A DNA stretch of 64,000 nucleotides from Branchiostoma floridae (Eukaryota > Chordata > Leptocardii > Amphioxiformes > Branchiostomatidae): positions 20,267,612 to 20,331,611 of the forward strand of contig NC_049984.1 of NCBI RefSeq assembly GCF_000003815.2. The letters run 5' to 3'. A model generated the notes under the pieces. That model did no database searches. It saw only the letters and a list, made by a program, of their open reading frames with translations, and was not told the origin of the DNA. Positions 33,801 through 45,609 of this stretch are shown here, piece after piece. A program made the position numbers and the translations under genes. How positions within the stretch are numbered: the first letter of the stretch is position 1; each line of letters begins with the position of its first letter.

Positions 33801-35814
33801 TTTCAAACAGGAGATACAAAGCCCGAAAAGTCTACTGCAGTACCAAAAAGCGCCCCTAGGGCAATTCGGCAGCGACAAAAAAAAAAACGCTGCTGTAGTT
33901 CCAACGCAAGCAGCTAGGGAAACCAAACTTACGTCACTTCTTCCTTACCCTACCAGCTTTCTACCACAGAACAATCGTGACTGTAGCATGTTTAGAACAG
34001 GAGATACAAAGCCCGGAAGGTCTGCTGCAGTACCAAAAGGCGCCGCTAGGGGGCACCAAAAGTCAAGTAAAGTGGCCCGCGTACTTTTTCAAAACAGTAA
34101 AGTCTAATGAGTATCTGTACTAAGTTTGGTGCTTGTATCACAATTGTAGTTGAACATTTAGCTGTCCCATACTTTTAGACATTTTAAACATTCGGAGTTG
34201 TTCCGCTTCAAATTCGGCAGCGGCAAAAAAAAACGCCCCTGCAGTTCCAACGCAAGCTGCTAGGGAGATCAAACTTACGTCACTTCATCCTTACTACAAC
34301 AGCTTCCTACCACATAAAAATTATGACTGTAGCATGTCTAGAACAGGAGATACAAAGTCCGGAAGGTCTGCTGCAGTACCAAAAAGCGCCCCTAGGGCAA
34401 TTCGGCAGCGGCAAAAAAATGCCTCTGTAGTTCCAACGCAAGCCGCTAAGGAAACCAAACTTACGTCACTTGTTCCTTACCCTACCAGCTTTCTACCACA
34501 TAAAAATCATGACTGTAGCATGTTTAGAACAGGAGATACAAAGCCCGGAAGGTCTGCTGCAGTACCAAAACGCGCCGCTAGGGGGCGCCAAAAGTCAAAT
34601 CAAATGGCCCGCGTACTTTTTCAAAACAGTAAAGTCTAATGAGTATCTGTACCAAGTTTGGTGCTTGTATCACAAAGTGAAAGATTTTTTCAGTTATCTG
34701 CCCCACTACATCACTGTTTGTGATTTATTCAAATGTTTGTTCGTCTCAGAACTGCACGCCATTTTGTGGCTCTCGTTCCCAGCATTGTAAGCATTCCTCT
34801 ACTCACTGATGGTTGACAATACCCTTAGAACAAGACCTATACCCCAGATTATTGTACTAACAATGGCACGAATTTTATTGTCTGCCCTTCCACTCAAAGT
34901 TAACTTGAATGGATGCGGTATTTTTTCAACTACGTATTTCTCACAGAATAATAGATTGTTTGAAGACGTTAAACATTTTCATTCAACTAAGAAACATGCA
35001 ACAAATGTTGGAAATAAAATTAAATCCCCTGCATAATGGTACTGTCACATGGTCAATAATTAGTGTATTTGGCTAATTATTGACTGGTGAATAAGGTGTC
35101 ATAAATGATATGAAATGAGGCCTTCTGTTTGGCCGACGTCACCTGGCTATACATGTAATACTATGATGATGTATGTTCATCATTCTGTTTTCCAGGATGA
35201 TATCAGCAAACTGAAGAGTGACATTGCTCTGGATATCAATCTGGAAAAAAGCAGGACAAAGGAAAAGGTAGAATTGTATTTTTGTAACTTGGGCTTGGTT
35301 TAATTATTTGGATGACATCTGCACACATCAACTTTCTAAGAAAAAGTTTATGTCCATACTTAAGATCGCACAAAGTACCAGTAGCTGCAAAAGGAGCAAG
35401 TTTATGCCATGAATTAAAAAGAAATATCTGAAAATGGTAGAATGTAGAAGTCAATTCTAAAGTCAGAGATGTGAAAGAACAAAAATGAAGGATCTCTTGT
35501 TCTGCATACCATACTCTGTGTCTTCAGTCATTTGTTCAACCTTCCTGACCACTTAGGTTTCATAATGAGGGCAGCTTATATTTCGTTGTTGCTTACACCA
35601 CATCATGATTCATCTTCTATCCTCCTTGTTCCAGGAGTCGGACCTGGAGAAAAGAATAGCTCTGACCAACAACAAGATTGAAACAGATGTCGCTGGTCTG
35701 AGGACACTTCTGGAGTCGTCCAAGGCAGACATCATCAAGTACCTGGCAGGGTCCATGCTGACCTGTATAGCCATAGCTTCTGCCTTCCTCTTCAGACTTA
35801 TGTTCATGAAATAG
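24840..35814 (+). CDS. MCUR1: MCUR1/CCDC90 family mitochondrial inner-membrane coiled-coil protein
   Basis: Seven exons: 24840-24996, 26068-26172, 26777-26880, 27736-27837, 28706-28747, 35196-35267 and 35635-35814, joining in phase to about 253 residues. It starts with an arginine/serine-rich presequence ([18 protein letters not shown]), as expected for mitochondrial import. The family core follows: [20 protein letters not shown], then [28 protein letters not shown], the coiled coil [17 protein letters not shown], and one membrane segment near the end ([20 protein letters not shown]). Family members regulate the calcium uniporter or assemble respiratory complexes. Vertebrates have MCUR1 and CCDC90B; the C-terminus here looks closer to MCUR1, the length to CCDC90B. 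About 20 residues between DINLEKSR and KIETDV seem missing compared with vertebrate proteins. A minisatellite repeats the exon 3 donor. Confidence 0.88.
26868..27270 (+). repeat. 39-bp minisatellite (about 10 copies) over MCUR1 exon 3 donor
   Basis: The unit AAACTACAGCAG|GTAATCTG continues with TACAGTACTGTATCCACAC. The first copy is the end of exon 3 and its donor, so each later copy provides another CAG|GTAATC site. The unit is 13 codons and stays open in the exon frame ([13 protein letters not shown]) until a TAG in the copy at 27112. Confidence 0.95.
30855..31490. repeat. Tandem pair of about 310-bp repeats
   Basis: The two units begin TTACCTCC near 30855 and 31168 and share ATTACTCAAGAACGGCTG and ATCAGAAATCACCCCTATAT. 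They differ at scattered positions. They lie in the interior of the foldback-like element. Confidence 0.85.
33035..33600. repeat. Four diverged tandem units of about 146 bp
   Basis: Each unit carries ATGTCAAGTTCAAGC or a variant, GGCCCAAAATCAAACCT, a CCACGTACCAAA segment and a GAGATACAGCGC segment. The last motif resembles the GAGATACAAAGCCC module of the flanking inverted arms, so both may share an ancestor. Confidence 0.65.
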
Positions 35815-35895
35815 CAGTATCATAAAACTATTTATGTATACATGAATATATAACGTTACATATCATCCAAAATGATGTGAAGTATATATGTATGC

Positions 35896-36027
35896 AATGG
35901 ATAGATAGATAGAAAGATAGAACTTTATTGCTCGACATTTGTACATGGTACAAAGTATGGCAATGACTGTTACACAAAGTACAAAATAGGTGTAGAGAAT
36001 AAGACTTCATATCCTAATGGATAGATA
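35896..36027 (-). mobile_element. Short retroposon tail with target duplication
   Basis: AATGGATAGAT occurs at both edges (35896-35906 and 36016-36026). On the minus strand the insert ends CAATAAAGTTCTATC and a GATA-type simple repeat, as in a 5'-truncated LINE or SINE. It lies in the MCUR1 3' UTR region. Confidence 0.55.
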
Positions 36028-37017
36028 TGATATGGGGGTGATGTGAGGCACACAACTGAAATTTTTAAGTGTATGAATGTCAACCAAATTTAATTACAAA
36101 CTGTAATTGTGATCATTACATTGCAGAGTCACACCCAGTAACGTTAGGTGAGAGAAAAAACATGCCTTTTGGGCAATTGTGCGTGTCAACTTTCTCTGCT
36201 GACTGTCAGATACCCACTTTCTAGTTGAAATACAAAGGACATTGTCATTATACATTTTGATGTTTTCAGAGATATCAGGGCATGAGGCTGGCACAACCCA
36301 CAGTTCTGTTGACAGTTCACCCATTGTTCTTGCCACTAATGATTTTCAACATTGACAGGAAAGTACTGATCACAATGATTTGAAAAGTAAAGTGTTAGCA
36401 ATTTTTCTATAATTAATCTGATTAGTAAACTTCCCCATTGATGCGGTATGCTGCATATACATTTTGTACATGTATGATATGTGAGACTGACATGCCCCCA
36501 ATCCATATAGATACTGGACCCTCATACATGTGAAGGCAATATACTAATACAGGTTCAGCAGGACAAGGGTTTTGTAATGCCAGACCTCACGAAATTAAAT
36601 TTTCTCACAACTGACTTCAACTATGCTATATCTTTTGTGTCATGACACATGTAAAGGAATGGTGTCAAGATGGTTAACCTGGGCCATGTGGGCTGTGATA
36701 ACGCTCGAATTGACCAAATGATATTTAAACCACCAAGTGAGCAAATCGAAATGTTATTATCATAAAGCCCATCCAAACTGACCCATATAAGAGAGACAAA
36801 TTCCTTGTTTCAACTACATTGTATACATACATACTCAATACTATGTCTTACAGGTCTTACTAAGTCCATGAGAATTGTAGGTAACAACTTGAGTTCTCAG
36901 ATCAAACTCTGACATCTGTGTTGTTTTATAGCAGAACATGTCATGTGTGAAGTGAATTTGAACTGTGTATGATAATGTATACATTTTAACTGTATTTCAG
37001 TCGCAAGGCTTTGCAAA

Positions 37018-37061
37018 AATAAACCACTCATTTATTAAATTCCGGCTATGGGAACTTTATT
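37018..37061. terminator. Convergent polyadenylation signals, MCUR1 and MTERF3
   Basis: AATAAA on the plus strand (37018-37023) follows MCUR1. On the minus strand AATAAA (37056-37061) follows MTERF3. The two transcripts would end within a few tens of bases or overlap. Other AATAAA-like motifs exist nearby, so the exact ends are inferred. Confidence 0.45.
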
Positions 37062-37338
37062 TTTCTTGCTAATCAAACTTGCTCAGAAATGTCAGTTAGT
37101 CTCACTTTTGCACAATAATCAAAGACCATCGCTGATGTTTGTCCTGTCATGGGTCAGAAGACTCGATCAGTTTGAAATAAAGTCATCTGTCTGGTCCAAT
37201 CAGTAGCATTTTGATTGCAATAAGAATATCGTACTACAACAAATTTGGCCAAATTGCCAGTTTCTTTTCAACAGTGATCCAATAACACAAGAAAGTGGAA
37301 CGTTTCTATCTCAGCTGCTCACATCAACCCTGTGGTCT

Positions 37339-40300
37339 TCACAAGGTTTTCAGGAAGTCCTGATACTCCTGTATGGTGACTTTAGCCAGCTGTGTGCAGA
37401 AGACAGTGTCTGGCAGCTTGTAGAGTTTGTCCAGGGGGATGTAGCCAGGCAGGGCGGGGTCGTACTGGGCGCGGCCCAGCTTCTGTAGGAACTGGTGCCG
37501 CTCCGACAGCTGACGCCTGCGGCTGTTAAACACCTATCAACAAATTGAAAAGGACATGGAGGAAAAATAAATCGTTAACATATTTAGTCACATTTATAAT
37601 ATTGAAGTTATAATTGTTCTTCAAAGGGGAACTCAAACTCCAGAAAAAGGATTCTGTTTCTTCAGGTACTTCAAGTTTCTAGAGAAATGGCAACATGATC
37701 TGAAATTAAAAGCTTACTATAGGCACAACACTGACTAAATTTTGTGACATAAGGAAGCGGCGGTGGGAATGCGCATATATCAAGTCCTCACAGCACAACA
37801 AAGTCGTATCCATACGTAGTGAATATTGCTGTGCAGTGTAATAAGGTAGATTTATTACAAAATGTAGGAAAACGACCAAAAACAGTGACGTTATTTTCTG
37901 TTAAATGGATGTATTGTAAAAAAATAAAATCCGTCTCTGAAGTTGATTTAAATGGAGCAGACTCAAACCTCAGTCTGCAGACTTTTCCACACTAATTCCA
38001 TCACCTTTTTCATTTCACCAAGACCTCACCATGTCAGAAGTGGTCAATTACCTGAGGGCTGCAGACGATGGTGTGGTGGGGTATTCCCATCTCATTGTGT
38101 ACGTAGTCAAACACAGTGATGATTTTATACTTGTCTGAAAGGCAAGAGGAATGCAGCACTAAACAACAGGTATCTACTAGTTCATCACTGAAGGTTAGAC
38201 ATCCTGATAATAAGATACACAAGGTCACAGCAACTTGATTCAATTTGAAACGGTCAGGTATTTCAGATAGCATCTGCTGTCTTTTGTCAGTGACAGGACA
38301 AACTAATGGATCTACTGGTACACTTACACAGCATTATTGTAATGTCCAAACACTTATGCCTTTTGATACCACTGAGTTTGAACCAATCATGGCCATAGAA
38401 TTGGTGCAGTGCCTGGCAACCTTGACGCAATAAATGAAATATGTCAACAACAGCAGAACTGGAAATGGTCATATCATGTTGTTAGAGGTTGGATTGACAA
38501 AAAGACTCAATTTCAGTGCATGCAAACATTGCTGGTGACAAGAAGGTCATTTCTTCATCATGGTGTCTTACCTCTGGACAACATCCGCGGCGCTCCCATG
38601 GCCAGACTTCTCAGCTGTTGTGGAGAGAAGCCCAGCTGGTGTTGTACAGCCTGCAGGTTTGCTTTGATCCTGGCAAGGCTTACCGTCAGGACCCGTGGAT
38701 AGTGCACTACGATATGTCGAGTCTAGGGGCAACACAAGAGGCAAGATTAGATAAAAACTACTTCAAGGTGAAAGAGATGGAAGAAAACAATTAACTTCAT
38801 GTACATTGTGCCAAATTCAATGTCTCCTGATACCCTGCCATTGCTAATACACATAGTATACATATATTTGAGGGAGATGGCATATCTTTGCAGATATCAT
38901 GCATTAAACACTGACAACTTTTTTAGTGTGACAGCAAAACTGGATGGGTAATGGTTTCTGGGTTTGGGGCAGTCTACTGTAATATAGGTGGAGACATGTT
39001 AATCATAAATTTGTTCTCTACATTTAGCTGCGACAGAATACAAATCCATTTCTTCCAGGGATTTTTTACTACAATGTCACCAAGTTTGTGAAGTTATGTG
39101 TCAAATGGCTCCTGCATGTTATGGCACATTGACTAGTGTCAACCATTTTGAATTATAGCAAAACATTCAGTGGACACCTTGAACATGTTTATGGTGGTGG
39201 ATTTACTATCTTACTATCTATATTTTAGCTCTCTCAAAGGGTTGATATTTTGTGGGATGGCCTTGGCATGAGGTTTCCCAAGAGACAGAAGTAAATGTAA
39301 GTTATATTCTAAGTCAACTTCTATTATGTGAATTTGCATAGATGAGCAGAAATCCTGGATTCATAACTGGCAGTTTAAGCTGGCCACCTGTCCAAAATGG
39401 TTACATGAGCCATCTTGAGCAGGTTTGACTGTATAGCTAATGAGTACACCGAAGTATGCACTCAACAACTCAACAAGTCCTGATGTATGAGTATGCACTC
39501 AACAAGTCCTGATGTCAAAGTATGCAACTGGCCTGAACTGGGCCTAATGAACTACCTGAGTAGCAGTTGTTTGCAGGTTCCTCTGCAGCCAGCCCAGCTT
39601 GTTGTCCAGCCGCTGCACACTCAGCTGCAGCAGGTAAGGTGCACGGCTCACCAATACAGCTGCACAACAGATATAAGAACATGTCAGCTACAGCTCACAA
39701 ATACAGCTGCACAACAGATGTAAGAACATGTCAGCTGCAGCTCACCAATACAGCTGCACAACAGATGTAAGAACATGTCAGCTGCAGCTCACCAATACAG
39801 CTGCACAACAGATGTAAGAACATGTCAGCTGCAGCTCACCAATACAGCTGCACAACAGATATAAGAACATGTCAGCTGCAGCTCACCAACCCTGCTGCAC
39901 AACAGATATAAGAACATTGTCAGCTGCAGCTCACCAACCCTGCTGCACAACAGATATAAGAACATGTCAGCTGCAGCTTACCAACCCTGCTGCGCAATAG
40001 ATACAAGAACATGTCAGCTGCAGCTCACCGATACAGCTGCACAACAGATGTAAGAACATGTCGGCTGCAGCTCACTAATACAGCTGCACAACAGATGTAA
40101 GAACATGTCAGGTGCAGCTCACTTATACAGCTGCACAACAGATATAAGAACATGTCAGCTGCAGCTCACCAATACAGCTGCACAACAGATGTAAGAACAT
40201 GTCAGGTGCAGCTCACTTATACAGCTGCACAACAGATATAAGAACATGTCAGCTGCAGCTCACCAATACAGCTGCACAACAGATACAAGAACATGTCAGC

Positions 40301-41945
40301 TGCAGCTCACCAATACAGCTGCACAACAGATATAACAACATGTCGGCTGCAGCTCACCAACCCTGCTGCACAACAGATACAAGAACATGTCAGCTGCAGC
40401 TCACCAATACAGCTGCACAACAGATATAAGAACATGTCGGCTGCACCTCACTAATACAGCTGCACAAAAGATACAAGATGTATTGGTGAGCTGCATGTAC
40501 ATGTAGAGCTATTCAACCTATGAACAGGGCTCAAATACATTTTGGGGAATAGGTGCACTAGTGCACCTACCCATAACATTTAGGTGCATATAGAAAAAGT
40601 CTGCACATTACAGTAGAATTTCCTCTTCTCTCTCTTCAAAGCTTGAATTTAAAATTCTAGATCTATTGCTAACTTGAAAGCTTTGAACAAGTGATACAAC
40701 AAATTGTAGCATTTGTCATGGCACTTGAAATGTCAAGAATTTCCGGATGCTAGTGTTCAATAGTATGTAACCCTACACAAATATTTAGGTTCACTGGTGC
40801 ACCCAAAGTCTACAAGTATTTGTGGGCTTCTCCAATATTGAGAGCACAAAAGTGCACATGCACCCAGTATTTCCAGCCCTGTTCTGACAAAACACAGAAA
40901 GTCTGATCCTCCTTTAGTTCTTACCTATCTCCTCTTCCTTGAATTTCTTGGACAACAGATACTGGACTCTCCTCTCCAGCCGCTCCAGATCAACTGCCAG
41001 TAGGAAGGGATTGACAGAAATAATGTTTCCCAAGTTCTCTCTCATCACTCCAACATCCAGAAGAAACATCAACTTCTCTTTCACCTGACTTTCAAAGTCC
41101 AGCTTTGCTATCAGATTTGCTGCATGTCTCTTCCTACTCACCTTGTGTAGGTCTACACCAAGGTGCACCAGCTTCTGTAGTGTCTCCGAATGGTCGACAA
41201 GATTCCTCAAATCAACATATGCATGGCGGACAGGTCCTGTGTATGGCTGGTGCCTGTCTGCTGAAGGCACGTCTAACGTTTCAAGGTCAGCTGGTTCAAG
41301 GTCACCAACAGTATCTGTCTGTGCTGCAGGAAATTTGACAAAATCAAGTGCAGGGGTAACAGAGGAGCTGGGGTTATTTCTAGAGGGCAATGAGCTGTAA
41401 GTGGTCCCCTCAGCTCCACACAGTCTATCTGAGGTGCCAGGGAAAGACTGCTGGGTCATGTTTGTGTTCCAGTCAGGTTCATCACCAGTGTCATCACTGC
41501 TACAGTCTCTATCCTGCCATCCTGATGCTCCTGTGCTGGCCTGCCCACATTTAACTATTGACTCATCACCTTCACCATCGTCTGTCGTCCATGTGGAGTC
41601 CTGGTGCTGCTCGTCATACCTGTTTGTTCCCAGGCTTGTATCATTCGGACCTGTCAAATTCTTGGCTTCACACTCTGCAGTACAATAGAATGCTGGCATA
41701 CTTCTTTCAGAAGTGATTGCAGAAAGTCTTACAGTACTACTCCTTGGAAAATATCCCCAACACCCAGTTTGCTTTGAGACCCATGCCCTTAACACAGGTG
41801 TACTGTTGTTGCTGGCATGGTTTGAGTTTTGCGCACAGGTGACTAAACACCTGGGGATAGCAAGGGCAGATACTGTAGGGAGAAAGTGATTTGTTGCAGA
41901 TCGTATCAATGCAGCTGACGCTCCAGTTCTCACTATGGCCTTCAT
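37339..41945 (-). CDS. MTERF3: MTERF3, mitochondrial transcription/ribosome regulator
   Basis: Minus-strand exons 40925-41945, 39556-39659, 38572-38722, 38052-38134 and 37339-37533 join in phase to 517 residues. The first 35 residues (MKAIVRTGASAALIRSATNH at the start) form a basic presequence for mitochondria. A poorly conserved serine/threonine-rich region follows, then mTERF repeats: LVDHSETLQKLVHLGVDLHK, VSRAPYLLQLSVQRLDNKLG, TRHIVVHYPRVLTVSL, HNEMGIPHHTIVCSPQVFNS, and the ending LGRAQYDPALPGYIPLDKL and QDFLKTL. These match MTERF3, which acts in mitochondrial transcription and ribosome assembly. It is longer than the roughly 417-residue human protein because of the linker. An upstream in-frame MCDVLEDS is separated by a good acceptor (TATGTTCCAG), so I start at MKAIV with a spliced 5' UTR. 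A minisatellite repeats the exon 2 acceptor. Confidence 0.92.
39645..40478 (-). repeat. 47-bp minisatellite (about 18 copies) over MTERF3 exon 2 acceptor
   Basis: On the minus strand each unit reads TATATCTGTTGTGCAG|CTGT, then ATTGGTGAGC and a TGCAGCTGACATG tail. The copy next to the exon is the real acceptor and first codons (AVLVSRAP). Units differ by single bases. Using an upstream copy would hit TGA within one unit, so only the exon-proximal acceptor gives the full protein. Confidence 0.95.
40522..40884. mobile_element. MITE-like repeat with GAACAGGGCT ends
   Basis: GAACAGGGCTCAAATAC at the left is inverted at the right (GTATTTCCAGCCCTGTTC). The interior contains GTGCAC palindromes (GGTGCACTAGTGCACC). 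A comparable repeat with GTGCAGG motifs lies at 48673-48965. No clear 8-bp duplication is seen. Confidence 0.5.
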
Positions 41946-42363
41946 TCTGTCCAACCAGGCAGCACCTGGAACATAGGGCAAACTGGTCAGTAATGTTTTA
42001 CTATCCTCCAGCACATCACACATACATTGTGCATGTACATCCCCATGGATCTAGGGTACTAGGGTGGGTACTGGTACATGGTATACATAGCAAACAAAAT
42101 AGTAATGCTGGACGAGTTTGAAAACCTTGGACTGGAGAAAATTCAGTTGACATGTTGTTGGACCGATTAGAATACTAGTATGAATCCGTCTTTTGGGCAA
42201 AAATGTTCATTTTGACTTTGCGATTTGAATACAAATAGAGTTCTAAATCCATTGTGACCCGTGATGACATCCCTGATGTCCATGTTCAAGAGTTCTAAAT
42301 ACCCTTAAAGGTTACAGTTGTAAACATATGGGCAGATGTACCGTTAATCAATAAAACGGGACC

Positions 42364-42483
42364 GGAGGGGTCCATTCTTCGACAGCTGTTCGTATGTGTT
42401 ACGTGCATGCCTTAATTTGTACATATGACCCGCTACCAAACTATGTCGACATTTTCGACCCCTGTCGAAGAATGGACCCCTCC
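42364..42483. repeat. Inverted-repeat element
   Basis: GGAGGGGTCCATTCTTCGAC at 42364 is exactly inverted at 42464-42483. It would form a hairpin with a loop of about 75 bases. Probably a small MITE. Confidence 0.7.
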
Positions 42484-43077
42484 CGTAACTGTTACAGGAT
42501 TATCAAGTTGCATAAGGAATATGACTTTTTCCTTACTATTTAATGTTATATAACGGAAATTAGGGAACATATCTTGCATGCAATCGAGGAGGACGATTCT
42601 TTCGTTGATGTATAATCTCCCAGTCTCATCAGCGACACAAACTTGCTCCAGCTATGGGAGGGGGGCAACATCAACATCATACAGAAACGTGCGAGCAGAC
42701 ACAAATGAAGATACAGTACCTGACAAACGTCGTGCTCACTGTGAGGGGTCAGTCAGGCATCCCTGGCTTCTGGTAGCGTTACAGACGAATCATATTTTCT
42801 TTGTTTACTGAGATGTTGTATCAAACTTCGCTAAATTCACGATACGACGACAACACATGTGCGAGCACCCCAACCTTCATGCACTCCGCGGAGCTTTAGT
42901 ACTGGGCTGTTCCATTTAGAATGAGGGGGAGTAACAATCCCTCAGTCCTGCTGTCCTATTTAATAAATACCTCACCTCACCTCACCTCACCGGTCCCATA
43001 GCCTCACCGGCCGTAGGGGCAGCACTTCCATCAACATAAGTTTTCCACCTTTGTCTGTCCTCAGCCAAGGTTGATAC

Positions 43078-43335
43078 CCCTGTCACATTTTCCGGGCGAA
43101 AATCGATCGGACGACGATTCTGCGGCAATCGCCCGAGCCTCGCTTATGAAAATAACTTTATTGCACAACAATTATACAAGGTACAGGGTACATGGCTTAT
43201 AAATAAATAAATAAATAAAATAAATAACGGTTAACATGGCTTATGACATGGACGGTTTTCAGGTGAAAAATACGTCGATCCTCCATCGATACGCCCTGAA
43301 GTTCGTGGATAATGCGACAGGGGTACTACTGAGGT
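43078..43335. mobile_element. MITE with TACCCCTGTC ends, relative of 5008-5200
   Basis: TACCCCTGTCACATTTTCC at the left is mirrored by a GCGACAGGGGTA end at about 43316-43327. The interior CGAAAATCGATCGGACGACG is shared with the shorter foldback element at 5008-5200. It includes an inserted tail-like segment (ATAACTTTATTGCAC) with an AAAT repeat. Confidence 0.5.
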
Positions 43336-45609
43336 TATAACACGTTACCAGTTTACGTGCAGGACCAATTAATGGTCAGTTAGCGACATGCTGCATTTCA
43401 AGGTGCAACATGCAAAAATTAGTCAAAGATAATAAAACTATAACGGAGGTTAAAATTATGTGTTATTCACATTCAATTTGAAAACCCTTGCAATGAATAT
43501 TGCACAAGTTTCATGGATCCAACCTCATTCATCACTACGGCGCTATGGCTTATTGCAGGCGATGGTGGGTTAGACACACAAAAATTACCGTGGTTGGTTT
43601 GTTTACCACTTTCATAATATTTTGCGTGTGGTTATAGGTAAAGCACTACAAGGAGAAAGACTCAAGTGACCGTTAATTGGTCACTGCCAATTGCAACTAC
43701 TCCATTATTAACGTTACATGCTGGTGCGCAACCAAAGATGGAGGGAAGAAATAAATTACCATGCACTTGTGTGCGTGCGTGCGTGCGCGAACGTGCGTGC
43801 GCACACGCGTGTGTGTGGTGTGTCGGTATGCGGGCGTGTTTAAACACGGTCTGGGTCCTCTTCCAGTGTAGTCCACTTCCTGTTGTCCACTTTCAACCAG
43901 CAGCCACATTATCATTAGCCGGGTAACCATCGAAGCGCTCGTTACAGTGCTCTTCGGCGGCGATCGGCGGCGAAATCTCACAGGGCAGCTAATCAGACAG
44001 GCTGACAGAAGCAGGTCGGTGCCTTAGCACTAGGCCGGGTAAAGCACCCTATCAAAAGCCGACCAGCGGAGAATGGTACCCAGGCTACATCATCATCCAG
44101 TCTCCGACTTTCGTGTCAACCTCGGGTCGGACCGTCAGATCATGGGCATAACTTGCCGACAAGGCCGCGAGGATACTAGGCAGACTTCAAGAGGCTTTTC
44201 TTTCTGGTCAGAATAAATTGACATTTTTGGTCACTACGCTGTAATAGCATTTCGACTTTCAACCAAAGGTTCAATGCAGTGTACGAAAGGACGGGTTCCC
44301 AAACATGTTTTCTTCAGGGCGAAGGCGCGAGGCGTCGCAAGGAAGAAGGAAGGTTCGGGGAATTTTCACGTCTTGACCGTCAAATTCGTACATTTTGGCT
44401 ACTCGTATTTAGGGGCAAGGGTTTCAGCTTAATTTGCACCCACAACACATTTTTGTGGGTGACACCGCCCCGAACCGCATTCAAGAAGCATTATGAACAC
44501 AACAAAAACACTTAGTGACTTCAAGGAGGTTAAAAATCACACCTTTTTTTAACCTCCTTGGTGACTTTCATACGGTCAGCTACAACGTAGAAATGCACAA
44601 TAAGCTTGCAATACTGCTCGCCTTTGGTGATACAGAAATTTCTTTACAATTTGCTGGGTTATACCAATGGCTGATTGTACGCAATGTTTTTCTCTTTCTT
44701 ACAGCATCTATCGTTTTTGCCGAAGAAAGTTTTTTAGTAAGATTTATACGACGCGAAAAAAGTTGCGCATTGAATTTGGACATATAACTTGCATTTCCCC
44801 CTCTGATTTAAAACCAAAATTAGAAATGTTAAAGAGATAAAACCCAGTTTTCTTGTAGCAGAAGGAATGTCCTTTCACCCCTTCGTAGCTTCTTCGATTC
44901 AGATCAGAATGATTCGCTGGAAGATCGTCGCCAGACTTGAGCCTTGAGGGTGTGGGGCCTCCAATTGAAACCGCTATGAATCAATTGTGTGTAAAGTTAC
45001 GGGTGACGTTAATACCCCTTGTTTGGGCAGTACAAGGAGGGTGATGTTTTTTTCTTTTTTTTTTCTATGTAATGATAACGTCAGTGCGCCGACTCCACTT
45101 CTGGTTACCCGTTATCACCTGACTCGTGGTCCTGGTGACTCACCTGGCAAGTCCTGATGCTAGGTCAGGTGACTCGCTCAAGTAGCCTCTTTACAGGCTT
45201 TACTACGGCTACCTTCATATTGCTATTCTGATGTTTAATAGGCTCTGTCGAGGTTCCTGCTGAGAATTTTGCCTTATACGGATTTCGGTGTGTTCAAAAT
45301 GAGAACCATCAGGAAAGTATGGGTACACAAAAGAGAAAAAAAACGGTATTAAATTTCAAACGATTTAGGGTGACCCTAAATCGTTGCCCGTGATGGAAGT
45401 ACTGCAACTGAGGCTATTGAGCACCGCATCCAACTGCTAAAATATACTATTCTGAGGTATTTAGCTTTTTAAAGCCAGATACACAGCCTTTTTTCGGTCT
45501 TAGTTGTATCAAATCACTATATCACTATTTTGTTTAATATAAAATGCTTTGTATATATCAAAAGCGACGATTTTAACTCCTGGTTGAAATGTCTTTTTTG
45601 CTTTTGCCA

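Larger units (their letters stand above)
29147..34708. mobile_element. 5.56-kb foldback-like element with long inverted, modular ends
   Basis: Both ends begin TAGGGGCAG-like (TAGTGGGGCAGATAAC) in inverted orientation, with CAT outside each end (29144-29146, 34709-34711). The arms, about 29147-30240 and 33640-34708, pair over long stretches. They consist of tandem modules of roughly 180-200 bp, each with GGAGATACAAAGCCCGGAAG, a TACCAAAAAGCGCC segment and a TTCCAACGCAAG segment. Between them lie a tandem pair of about 310 bp (30855-31490) and four units of about 146 bp (33035-33600). I see no transposase or polymerase. The element sits in the long MCUR1 intron. Confidence 0.65.
41946..45609. 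other. Intergenic region between divergent MTERF3 and VPS4
   Basis: Apart from the MTERF3 5' UTR exon start near 41970, no exon is visible. It contains several short inverted-repeat elements: 42364-42483, 43078-43335 and 44515-44565. A (CTCAC)n run lies near 42967 and an AAAT-type run near 43201-43228. A perfect 27-bp palindrome with one central base is at 45359-45385. Confidence 0.5.

Noticed and set aside
33119-34639. Several 100-180-residue frames with [13 protein letters not shown]-type repeats
   Set aside because: They follow the tandem modules of the foldback element in multiple frames, with no conserved domain or consistent start.
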